This document shows positions 1 to 5,905 of a stretch of 12,462 bases of DNA, piece by piece. The first letter of the stretch is position 1. Each line of letters starts with the position of its first letter. Origin of the DNA: Paracoccaceae bacterium. GTDB lineage: Bacteria > Pseudomonadota > Alphaproteobacteria > Rhodobacterales > Rhodobacteraceae. Both the position numbers and the translations under genes were made by a program. The stretch covers positions 1-12,462 of the forward strand of contig JAFGVZ010000125.1 of assembly GCA_016937725.1 (NCBI GenBank). Direction: 5' to 3'. The notes beneath the pieces are model-generated. The model saw only the letters and a list, made by a program, of their open reading frames with translations, made no database searches and was not told where the DNA came from.

Positions 1-78
1 AATGCAGCGGCCACCGACAATGAAACGGATGATTTCGCCTACCCGAACATAACGGTCCAGTTGCGCGACAAGGAATAG
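1..78 (+). CDS. C-terminal end of an unidentified protein (partial)
   Basis: Reading from base 1 in frame gives 25 codons without a stop and then TAG at 76-78. The peptide ends in a mixed acidic/basic tail, FAYPNITVQLRDKE. Codon choice (many C/G third positions) resembles the neighbouring genes, so this is probably the end of a real gene that starts left of the window. Too little is visible to name a family. The next start codon lies 170 nt downstream, and no convincing terminator or promoter is visible in that gap. Confidence 0.5.
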   Translation, partial: NAAATDNETDDFAYPNITVQLRDKE

Positions 79-248
79 TGTTGCTCTGACCTCAGACCGC
101 CATTCTGTCGCGCTGATGGAAGATCCGGATTTAAACTGGAAATTGCAGCGCGTTTGTCACCAAAACCGTGGAACCGCCAAGCTTTGGCCGCTTTCCCGCC
201 TGATTCAGGGATCATCTTCGCTCACAAGTGAAATTGTGGGTGAATGCT

Positions 249-1286
249 ATGAATCGGCAGTTGGTTATTCGTGGTGCGGCGATTTCGATTGCTGCGATTG
301 CGGGCTCGGTCTTTTTGGCCAGCGAATTTCTGGGTGACAAAGACAGCCTGGCGTCTGGTGCCATCTCTGACGCTCCGGTTGAAATTCGCGGTGCAAGCGT
401 GATCTCGCCCTATGGCAGCACCACCCTGCCCGATGGGGCCGCGCCTGCGCTTCAAGTCTCTGCACTGGACACGTCGCCCGACAAGGCCGCAGCTGCAACT
501 GCGCAAGACAGTTTTCAGCCGGAGCTGAGTTTTGCCGAACCCGCCCCGACAGTCGAACCCATCTTGGCGCTAGAACAGGCGCAATCGGTCGAACGTTCGC
601 TATGCGACGCCAGCCTGAGCGCCGTGCCCGCGATTGACGGGCTGATCGAGCTGCGCTTGTCCGCGCCCTGCAATCCCGCTGACCGGGTCGTCATCAGCCA
701 CGGCGACCTAGCCTTCAGCACAATGCTGGATAGCGCGGGCGTCTATACCGGCTACATCCCCGCGCTTGCCGCCAATGCGCGCATCGACGTGTTCCTGTCG
801 GACGACACTTATCTGCAAGCGCAGACCACCATCGCGGATTATGCTGACTATGCGCGCATGATCGTGCAATGGAGTGGCGCTGCCAAGATCGACCTGCACG
901 CCTACCATCGGGGCGCGGCCTACGGCGACGCTGGGCATATCCACGCCATGAACCCGTTTGACCCCGCGATGGAAGAAGCTTTCCTTGTCGCGCTGGGCGA
1001 TGGCAAAGGGGTGGAACCGATGTTGGCACAGGTTTATTCTGTTCCCGCGGCGCAAGCTGGCACCGCGCGCCTAGAGCTGGAGGCTGCTGTCAACGCTGAG
1101 ACGTGCGGCACCGATCTGATTGCGTTCGTGATGCCAACCCTTGGCAGTAGCACTGGAAGCGTGGAAGAACTGCGCGTTGCCATGCCCGAATGTGGGTCCG
1201 GCGATGGGCTTGTTATCCTTGATTTGCCCTTTGGTTCGTCAACTTCCTTGACCGAGCCGTTGGAATTCACCTCTGACCAGATGTGA
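249..1286 (+). CDS. Unrecognised exported or membrane-anchored protein, 345 aa
   Basis: I do not recognise a family. ATG at 249 gives an N-terminus with basic residues (R4, R9) and a hydrophobic stretch at about residues 10-28, which reads as an uncleaved anchor or a signal peptide. An in-frame GTG at 228 would put extra residues before this segment and has no ribosome site, so 249 is preferred; the Shine-Dalgarno match at 249 (GGTGA) is also weak. Residues 35-115 are rich in Ala, Pro, Ser and acidic residues, like a flexible periplasmic linker. After that comes a probable folded domain with four cysteines (C119, C141, C286, C315), spaced as if they could form two disulfides. The aromatic- and His-rich middle (residues 197-232) is the most distinctive part. 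The gene converges on radC with only 18 nt between the stops. It is probably a conserved periplasmic protein of unknown role; the coding assignment is firm and the function is open. Confidence 0.8.
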   Translation: MNRQLVIRGAAISIAAIAGSVFLASEFLGDKDSLASGAISDAPVEIRGASVISPYGSTTLPDGAAPALQVSALDTSPDKAAAATAQDSFQPELSFAEPAPTVEPILALEQAQSVERSLCDASLSAVPAIDGLIELRLSAPCNPADRVVISHGDLAFSTMLDSAGVYTGYIPALAANARIDVFLSDDTYLQAQTTIADYADYARMIVQWSGAAKIDLHAYHRGAAYGDAGHIHAMNPFDPAMEEAFLVALGDGKGVEPMLAQVYSVPAAQAGTARLELEAAVNAETCGTDLIAFVMPTLGSSTGSVEELRVAMPECGSGDGLVILDLPFGSSTSLTEPLEFTSDQM

Positions 1287-1304
1287 TGAAGAAGGTTGCG
1301 CCCT

Positions 1305-2099
1305 CTAAAGCAATCCGCTTGCGCGAAAGCTGATCTCGCAGGATTTGCCGATCACCAAGTGGTCGTGCAAGGTAATCGACAAGCTTTCGCCCGCGCGCTG
1401 CACTTGTTCTGTCATGGCAATATCGGCCTGTGACGGGGTAGGGTCGCCTGAAGGATGATTGTGCACAAGGATCAGCGCGCTTGCGTTCAATTCCAGCGCG
1501 CGGCGCATGATCTCTCTCGGATAGACGGGCACGTGGTCGACCGTTCCGCTGCCTTGCGCTTCATCCGCGATCAGGCTGTTCTTGCGGTCCAGAAACAGAA
1601 CGCGGAATTCCTCTGTTTCGCGGTGTGACATAGCCGTATGGCAATAATCCAGCAGCGCGTCCCAACTGGAAATAACGGGCCGGTGCATGACCCGTGCCCG
1701 CGCCATGCGCTTGGCACATGCCTCTGCCAGTTTCAACTCTGCGATGACAGAATCCCCCACGCCGACAATTTTGCGCAAGCGCGCCTCTGGGGCCGTGATG
1801 ACACCTGCCAGATCACCAAACAAATCAATCATCTGCCGTGCAAGGGGTTTCACGTCTTGGCGTGGGATGGCCCGAAACAAGATCATTTCCAGCAATTCGT
1901 AATCCGGCATGGCTTGCGCGCCGCCGGTTAAAAACCGCTCACGCAACCGCTTGCGATGGTCGCGCAGGTAAGACGGTTCTTTGCCAAAACCACTTTTCAC
2001 ATTTGGGTCGACAGCCGCCACATGCGGCTTGCCCCCCGAGAAAAGGGGCAATGCACAATCCTGAAACCCTGTCGAATCCTGAACCATACTCCACAGCAT
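1305..2099 (-). CDS. radC: RadC-family protein (UPF0758, JAMM/MPN+ metalloprotein)
   Basis: The 264-residue product has the full RadC layout. A short variable N-terminus (about 1-40) is followed by the family's N-terminal helical region starting near SYLRDHRKRLRERF (43-56). A helix-hairpin-helix-like segment, LRKIVGVGDSVIAEL, lies at 108-122, and the C-terminal JAMM/MPN+ domain covers about 142-264. The zinc signature is intact: H213-x-H215-x7-S223-x2-D226 in HNHPSGDPTPSQAD, with a candidate upstream glutamate at E163 or E164 and the family's LHDHLVIG at 245-251. RadC was originally linked to DNA repair and recombination; later work questioned a direct repair role, and its biochemical activity is unsettled. 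radC is induced in natural competence in several bacteria. The start is uncertain: ATG at 2099 and ATG at 2087 both lack a well-spaced Shine-Dalgarno, and the choice affects only the disordered N-terminus. A CtrA-like site lies just upstream. Confidence 0.93.
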   Translation of the reverse strand: MLWSMVQDSTGFQDCALPLFSGGKPHVAAVDPNVKSGFGKEPSYLRDHRKRLRERFLTGGAQAMPDYELLEMILFRAIPRQDVKPLARQMIDLFGDLAGVITAPEARLRKIVGVGDSVIAELKLAEACAKRMARARVMHRPVISSWDALLDYCHTAMSHRETEEFRVLFLDRKNSLIADEAQGSGTVDHVPVYPREIMRRALELNASALILVHNHPSGDPTPSQADIAMTEQVQRAGESLSITLHDHLVIGKSCEISFRASGLL

Positions 2100-2111
2100 G
2101 GAGCGTCATTG

Positions 2112-2127
2112 CTAACAACGGGTTAAC
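2112..2127. promoter_or_regulatory. Candidate CtrA-type binding site upstream of radC
   Basis: On the plus strand the bases read CTAA-N7-TTAAC. On the minus strand, the sense strand of radC, the same site reads TTAACC, five bases, TTAG. The alphaproteobacterial cell-cycle regulator CtrA binds TTAA-N7-TTAA(C), so only one base of the two half-sites deviates. The site is also the core of an imperfect dyad, TTGCTAAC-N5-GTTAACAA (2109-2129). It lies 13-28 nt before the ATG at 2099. TTAA is rare in this GC-rich window, which makes the paired occurrence less likely by chance. No binding is shown. Confidence 0.35.
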
Positions 2128-2150
2128 AATAAAAGCACCCGTCAGAATTG

Positions 2151-2179
2151 TTGCCACACGGGAAAGCAGGTGCTAGGCT
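2151..2179 (+). promoter_or_regulatory. Candidate sigma-70 promoter for the small secreted protein gene
   Basis: TTGCCA (2151-2156) is followed after 17 nt by TAGGCT (2174-2179), which is preceded by TGC as in an extended -10. The -35 box matches TTGACA at five of six bases; the -10 box is weak. Transcription would start near 2186, giving a leader of about 98 nt that opens with the hairpin at 2185-2228. Other -10-like words nearby (GATAAG at 2205 and 2251) have poorly placed -35 partners. Confidence 0.4.
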
Positions 2180-2184
2180 TCTCA

Positions 2185-2228
2185 CAAGTGCGAGATAACC
2201 GTGTGATAAGCGGCGATCCGCGCACTTG
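2185..2228 (+). promoter_or_regulatory. Predicted hairpin at the 5' end of the leader of the 96-aa gene
   Basis: CAAGTGCG (2185-2192) and CGCACTTG (2221-2228) form a perfect 8-bp stem. Inside it, GAT (2194-2196) can pair with ATC (2216-2218), and CCG (2199-2201) with CGG (2211-2213), around a 9-nt loop. The element falls almost exactly where the candidate promoter would start the transcript. It could stabilise the mRNA 5' end, act as a regulatory leader, or, as DNA, be an operator. It does not sequester the ribosome site, which lies about 45 nt downstream in an A/T-rich stretch. Confidence 0.4.
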
Positions 2229-2271
2229 CAGCGGCATTTGAGCAGTCAACGATAAGAAATTTTTCATACTT

Positions 2272-2277
2272 GGAGGA
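2272..2277 (+). promoter_or_regulatory. Strong ribosome binding site (GGAGGA)
   Basis: GGAGGA lies 6 nt before the ATG at 2284, in an A/T-rich, probably unstructured context. It is the best Shine-Dalgarno match seen in the window and fixes the start of the 96-residue protein. Confidence 0.85.
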
Positions 2278-2283
2278 CTATCA

Positions 2284-2574
2284 ATGAAAAAAATCGCGCT
2301 CCCGGCTCTTGCGCTTGCAATGGCCCCTTTCTTCTCGGCACCGGCGGCTGCTTGGGAAGGTCACGTTGTTGAATGCTTCGACAAGGTCTATGTGGCCCCA
2401 GAATACCAATACACCAAGCACTTGGTGAAGCATGCCAAAACCATGCTCGAGCATCGTGGCAAGGGCAAGCACATGCAAGTTGTGCGTGTGCATTACCCGG
2501 CCATCTACGAAGAAACCCGCACGATGGTTCGTGCCGGCCATTACGTAATGAAGCCCGCTGCGTGCAAGCACTAA
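2284..2574 (+). CDS. Small secreted basic protein of unknown function, 96 aa
   Basis: The family is not recognised. The N-terminus is a textbook Sec signal peptide: MKK, a hydrophobic core at residues 4-17, then SAPAAA with predicted cleavage after A23. The mature protein would be about 73 residues, basic and His/Lys-rich, with several Tyr residues and exactly two cysteines: C31 near its start and C94 three residues from its end. These could close the chain with one disulfide in the periplasm. The gene stands alone as a transcription unit: candidate promoter at 2151-2179, structured leader, excellent ribosome site and a strong hairpin terminator at 2654-2687. That set suggests high or tightly controlled expression. 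The gene diverges from radC. Coding status is firm because signal peptide, ribosome site and terminator agree. No function can be assigned from sequence. Confidence 0.85.
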   Translation: MKKIALPALALAMAPFFSAPAAAWEGHVVECFDKVYVAPEYQYTKHLVKHAKTMLEHRGKGKHMQVVRVHYPAIYEETRTMVRAGHYVMKPAACKH

Positions 2575-2653
2575 TGGGCTAATCTGCCATTCGCGCTTTG
2601 CGTTGCCTTGCGGGTAACTGGGTAACGCGACCTGTGGCTGGCAGACGAAACGC

Positions 2654-2687
2654 ATCCCTGCCGCAATTCTATGCGGCAGGGATATTT
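2654..2687 (+). terminator. Intrinsic terminator-like hairpin after the 96-aa gene
   Basis: ATCCCTGCCGCA (2654-2665) pairs perfectly over 12 bp with TGCGGCAGGGAT (2672-2683) around a 6-nt loop, and ATTT follows. The T-run is short, but the stem is strong. It lies 80 nt after the stop at 2574 and 46 nt before the next start codon at 2734, so it separates the two small genes. Confidence 0.75.
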
Positions 2688-2722
2688 CCAAAACAAATGC
2701 TTTATCTGTTCGTGCCAGCCAT

Positions 2723-2730
2723 AGGGGGAG
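2723..2730 (+). promoter_or_regulatory. Ribosome binding site of the small lipoprotein gene
   Basis: AGGGGGAG lies 3 nt before the ATG at 2734. It supports this start codon, which also places the lipobox at the expected distance from the N-terminus. Confidence 0.6.
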
Positions 2731-2733
2731 TGG

Positions 2734-3045
2734 ATGCGCAATTTCTGGATATTGGGCCTTGTCTGTCTTTTGCCGGGCTGTGCGGCTTTCTCAACGGATT
2801 GTTCGCGTGAACGGGCCGAATTGCGGGCGACCGAATCGGCCATAGCTTATGCAACGCGGCAACAAGGGTCTGGGTTCACCGCACGGCTTTCGTCGCGCGG
2901 GCATGCCAATTATCATTGCGTTTCAGGGTATTCGGGCCAAGTGCGCTGCACCAAAGCAACCGCCAGAGCCAGCGGGGCGAACCTTTCAGAGCTTTACCAC
3001 AGGCGTGACGCCTATGTTGCGCGCATGGCCGAGCATTGCCGCTAG
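2734..3045 (+). CDS. Predicted small lipoprotein of unknown function, 103 aa
   Basis: The start MRNFWILGLVCLLPGC is a lipoprotein signal peptide. It has one basic residue, a hydrophobic core, and a lipobox Leu-Pro-Gly-Cys with the lipidated cysteine at residue 16. The Pro at -2 is less usual but tolerated. The residue after Cys16 is Ala rather than Asp, so transfer to the outer membrane by the Lol pathway would be expected; lolA is in this window. The mature part of about 88 residues starts with a charged helical segment (about residues 23-45) and contains four further cysteines, C23, C62, C72 and C102, which could form disulfides. The C-terminal third, rich in Arg, Ala and Tyr, looks helical. 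The gene ends only 7 nt from the stop of the converging hydroxylase gene. The protein family is not recognised; coding status rests on the lipobox plus the ribosome site. Confidence 0.75.
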   Translation: MRNFWILGLVCLLPGCAAFSTDCSRERAELRATESAIAYATRQQGSGFTARLSSRGHANYHCVSGYSGQVRCTKATARASGANLSELYHRRDAYVARMAEHCR

Positions 3046-3052
3046 GCGCTGA

Positions 3053-4276
3053 TTAAATCGGCAAACCGCGCATAAGCCGTGGCAGATCACCGGTCAGCCC
3101 AGCCGCTTCGCGGATACAGGCGCGGCGCAGGCCCGGCAAGGCACCGACCAGCCCAAGCCCAAGATCGCGCACACCGCGCAAAAGCGGATTATCGTTTGAA
3201 AACAGACGGTTCACGCTGTCCGTGCCAATGGCCATGACGGTCGTGTCAAAACGCCGCCATTGCTGGTAACGCGACAGCACAAGCGGGCTTGCAATATCTT
3301 CGCCGCGGCGCGCGGCATCGGCCAGCACCTCTGCCAAGGCTGCAATGTCGCGCAACCCGAAGTTAAAGCCTTGCCCTGCGATCGGGTGCAGCCCATGCGC
3401 TGCATCGCCCACAAGCGCAAGGCGCGGTGCGATGAACTGGTTGGCGATGGTCAGTTTCAGAGGATAGGCGTAGCGCTTTCCGGCCAGTGAAATATCGCCC
3501 AGAAAGTTGCCAAAGCGGGGGCGCAACACGTCCAGATAGGCCGCGTCGTCCATTGCATGTATCTCTGCGGCACGGGCGGTGCTTTCGCTCCAGACAATGG
3601 AAGAGCGGTTCCCCGGCAGCGGCAAGATCGCCAAAGGCCCCGGCGGCATGAAAAACTGATGCGCCGTGCCCTCGTGCGGCACTTCATGCTCTATCGCACA
3701 GACAAGCCCGGTCTGGCCATAGTCCCAACCGGTGCGGCGAATTCCAGCGCGCTGTGCCGTGCCGCTGTCGCGCCCGTCGCAGCCGACCAGAAGCCGGGCG
3801 CGCAAGTCACGACCAGAGGCAAGCGTGACCGTCACGCCTTGCAGACCCACCTCTTGCGCAACAACCGTCTCGCCCGATAGCTGAGTGATCCCGGCTTCAT
3901 CCATCGCCGCAATCAGGGCCGGGCGCAGATAGCGGTCCTCCAGCATGTGCCCCATCGGGCCTTCTTCAATCTCTGCATGGTCGAATTGCAGAAAGAAGGG
4001 GGCGGCGCCTTCGCCTGCGCGCCCGTCGCTGGCCACGATCTTCAGCATGGGTTGCGCGTGATCCGCGACATTTGGCCAAAGCCCGATCCCGTCCAGCACC
4101 CGGACAGAGGCCAGCGCCAGCGCATAGGACCGCCCGTCGAACCCGGCCTGTGCCCGCGTGTCGCGCGGCAAGGCATCGACAATGGTCACATTCAGGCCCG
4201 CTTTCGCCAGTGCCAAGGCCAGCGCCGGGCCGTTCAGCCCGCCGCCCACGATCAGGATGTCAGCATCATACGTCAT
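3053..4276 (-). CDS. UbiH/UbiF/COQ6-family FAD-dependent hydroxylase (ubiquinone biosynthesis)
   Basis: The 407-residue protein has all three flavin signatures of the family. These are the N-terminal Rossmann motif GGGLNG (11-16), with acidic D34 closing the second strand; the middle DG motif GCDGRDS (165-171); and the C-terminal GD motif VGDAAHGLHPIAGQGFN (289-305). Enzymes of this family hydroxylate the ring of polyprenyl-phenol intermediates using O2, NAD(P)H and FAD, at the membrane face where ubiquinone is made. Which ring carbon is modified cannot be read from sequence: alphaproteobacteria use UbiH-, UbiL- and UbiM-like members with differing regioselectivity. Length and motifs are complete. 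The start at 4276 has no clear Shine-Dalgarno. A weak promoter-like pair lies upstream (TGGACA at 4307-4312 and CGATAT at 4283-4288 as plus-strand positions), which would also make this transcript almost leaderless. The gene diverges from the amidase gene across 116 nt. Confidence 0.9.
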   Translation of the reverse strand: MTYDADILIVGGGLNGPALALALAKAGLNVTIVDALPRDTRAQAGFDGRSYALALASVRVLDGIGLWPNVADHAQPMLKIVASDGRAGEGAAPFFLQFDHAEIEEGPMGHMLEDRYLRPALIAAMDEAGITQLSGETVVAQEVGLQGVTVTLASGRDLRARLLVGCDGRDSGTAQRAGIRRTGWDYGQTGLVCAIEHEVPHEGTAHQFFMPPGPLAILPLPGNRSSIVWSESTARAAEIHAMDDAAYLDVLRPRFGNFLGDISLAGKRYAYPLKLTIANQFIAPRLALVGDAAHGLHPIAGQGFNFGLRDIAALAEVLADAARRGEDIASPLVLSRYQQWRRFDTTVMAIGTDSVNRLFSNDNPLLRGVRDLGLGLVGALPGLRRACIREAAGLTGDLPRLMRGLPI

Positions 4277-4321
4277 GTGGCGCGATATGTGGCAGTGCGG
4301 GGCAAGTGTCCATGTGGCATA

Positions 4322-4351
4322 TTGATCGATCCTGCTTCATCTTGCCATAAA
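4322..4351 (+). promoter_or_regulatory. Possible promoter for the amidase gene
   Basis: TTGATC (4322-4327) and CATAAA (4346-4351) are separated by 18 nt in the 116-nt gap between the divergent hydroxylase and amidase genes. The match is only moderate, and this A/T-richer patch could hold other signals. It would give a leader of about 35 nt carrying the GGGGGGAAG ribosome site. Confidence 0.25.
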
Positions 4352-4392
4352 TACTCATACACAGGCGGGCAAACCGCAAGACCGGGGGGAAG

Positions 4393-5724
4393 ATGGAAGA
4401 GTGGCTGACCAGAAGTGCCGTGTCGCAAGGGCGGGCGATCGAGCGCGGGGCGCTGTGTCCACTGGCGCTGACCGAGGCGTATCTGGACAAGATCCACGCG
4501 CACCCTTTGGCATCGCGCATCTATTCCGTCGTGACCGAAAAGCGCGCGCTGCTTGAAGCGGTCACCGCGCGCAGCCGCGCACGCGCCGGGTTGCGGCGTG
4601 GCCCGCTGGATGGGGTGGCGCTGTCGTGGAAAGACCTGTTCGATAGCGCCGGCACCGCGACAGAGGCCGGATCAAAGCTTCTGACGGGGCGTATGCCTTT
4701 GCGTGATGCGCAGGTGTTGCGCGTGGCGCGGCAGGCGGGGTCTATTTGTTTGGGCAAGACGCATTTGTCGGAGTTCGCCTATTCCGGGCTGGGCCTGAAC
4801 CCTATGACGGCTACACCCCCATGTGTGAATGACGCCGGTGCGGTGCCGGGGGGCAGTTCCTCTGGTGCTGCGGCATCGGTCGCCTTTGGCATGGCCGCTT
4901 TGGGCGTGGGGTCGGATACGGGCGGGTCGGTGCGCATTCCGGCGGCGTGGAATGACCTTGTGGGGCTGAAAACCACGCATGGGCGCTTGTCATTAGAAGG
5001 CGTGGTTCCGCTGGCGCGCCGGTTTGACACGGTTGGCCCCTTGGCGCGCTCTGTCGAAGATTGCGCGGCCTTCTTGGCTATGTTGGAGGGTCGCGTCGCC
5101 CCAGACCTGCGGGGCGCGACCCTTGCAGGGCGGCATTTTCTGGTTCTGGACGGCGCTCCGTTCGAAGATATTCGCCGAGAACCCGCACAAGCTTTCGAGG
5201 AGGCGGCAAGCCGACTGTCCCGCGCCGGGGCCAAGCTGACCCGCTCCAAGCTGCCAGTGGTGGAGAATGTCCTTGCGCTGTCGGCCATCATCTACACGCC
5301 AGAGGCTTGGGCCGAATGGCGCGCGCTGATCGAAACGCAGCCGGATGTCATGTTTCCACCCATCCTAGCCCGGTTCCGGGCAGGTGCGGCGCATTCCGCC
5401 GCGGATTACATCGCGGCATGGAACAGTCTGACCGAATTTCGGGTGCGCTATCTGTCGCAAGTGGCCGGGTATGATGCCGTAATCCTGCCCACCGCGCCAA
5501 ACTTGCCGCCCAATGCCGCGCGTCTGGCCGCTGACGAGGAGTATTACACAACCGAAAACCTGCTGACCCTGCGTAACACGCGGATTGCCAACATGCTGGG
5601 CCTGTGCGCGCTGACATTGCCCACCAATACGCCCTCTGCCGGGATCAGCTTCATGGCTGCACCGATGGCAGAGGACCGCCTGTTGCGGCTAGGCGCGGCG
5701 GCGGAGCCGGTTTTGCGCGGCTAG
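4393..5724 (+). CDS. Amidase-signature (AS) family amidohydrolase
   Basis: The 443-residue protein carries the Ser-cisSer-Lys triad of the amidase-signature family. The lysine is K80 in SWKDLFDSAG. The Gly/Ser loop is PGGSSSGAAAS (152-162), with S155 as the cis-Ser. The nucleophile is S179 in GSDTGGSVRIPAAW. The 24-residue spacing from S155 to S179 matches the family. Such enzymes hydrolyse amide bonds of very varied substrates. I see no gatB or gatC beside it, and the length is short for GatA, so a tRNA amidotransferase role is unlikely; the substrate remains unknown. There is no signal peptide, so it is cytoplasmic. ATG at 4393 is supported by GGGGGGAAG immediately upstream. A stem-loop follows at 5774-5806. 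Confidence 0.9.
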   Translation: MEEWLTRSAVSQGRAIERGALCPLALTEAYLDKIHAHPLASRIYSVVTEKRALLEAVTARSRARAGLRRGPLDGVALSWKDLFDSAGTATEAGSKLLTGRMPLRDAQVLRVARQAGSICLGKTHLSEFAYSGLGLNPMTATPPCVNDAGAVPGGSSSGAAASVAFGMAALGVGSDTGGSVRIPAAWNDLVGLKTTHGRLSLEGVVPLARRFDTVGPLARSVEDCAAFLAMLEGRVAPDLRGATLAGRHFLVLDGAPFEDIRREPAQAFEEAASRLSRAGAKLTRSKLPVVENVLALSAIIYTPEAWAEWRALIETQPDVMFPPILARFRAGAAHSAADYIAAWNSLTEFRVRYLSQVAGYDAVILPTAPNLPPNAARLAADEEYYTTENLLTLRNTRIANMLGLCALTLPTNTPSAGISFMAAPMAEDRLLRLGAAAEPVLRG

Positions 5725-5773
5725 GCGTGGGGTTATTTTGGCCTAGCTGACACCAGATATGGTGGTGCGCAAA

Positions 5774-5806
5774 AGCCCTGCGAAAATGCCACAATTTCGC
5801 GGGGTT
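5774..5806 (+). terminator. Stem-loop after the amidase gene, possible terminator
   Basis: CCCTGCGAAA (5776-5785) pairs with TTTCGCGGGG (5795-5804), with one T-G wobble and a 9-nt loop; two weaker pairs extend the base to 5774-5806. No T-run follows, so termination efficiency is uncertain. It resembles the stem-loop after ftsK at 10126-10152, and like that one it lies about 25 nt before a candidate promoter. Confidence 0.4.
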
Positions 5807-5831
5807 ATGGCGCGCTCTTCACCCAAGATGC

Positions 5832-5860
5832 TGGACGCCTAAGCAGACCCGCGCTATCCT
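5832..5860 (+). promoter_or_regulatory. Candidate promoter for the aminotransferase-ftsK unit
   Basis: TGGACG (5832-5837) and TATCCT (5855-5860) are 17 nt apart. The start point would be near 5867, giving a leader of about 39 nt before the ATG at 5906. This argues against the in-frame GTG at 5861 as the start codon, since it would lie at or before the transcription start. Confidence 0.35.
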
Positions 5861-5894
5861 GTGGTCAATATCGGGGCAAAAGATCCCGAAACAC

Positions 5895-5899
5895 AGAGG
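5895..5899 (+). promoter_or_regulatory. Ribosome binding site deciding the aminotransferase start
   Basis: AGAGG lies 6 nt before the ATG at 5906. The upstream in-frame GTG at 5861 has no such site, so translation is taken to begin at 5906. Confidence 0.65.
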
Positions 5900-5905
5900 C
5901 AGTCC

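Noticed and set aside
176..188. Small inverted repeat GCCAA-GCT-TTGGC in the gap before the 249 gene
   Set aside because: A 5-bp stem with no T-run and no relation to a gene end; expected by chance.
1305..2099. radC as a marker of a mobile or defence island
   Set aside because: RadC-like genes do occur on mobile elements, but here there is no integrase, repeat, tRNA or composition shift, and the surrounding genes are core chromosomal.
2600..2628. Possible stem GCGTTGCC/GGTAACGC between the 96-aa gene and its terminator
   Set aside because: Contains a wobble and a 13-nt loop, and the perfect 12-bp hairpin at 2654-2683 is a far better terminator.
4393..5724. Amidase gene as gatA of the Asp/Glu-tRNA amidotransferase
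   Set aside because: No gatB or gatC nearby, product shorter than typical GatA, and only the general amidase-signature residues are shared.
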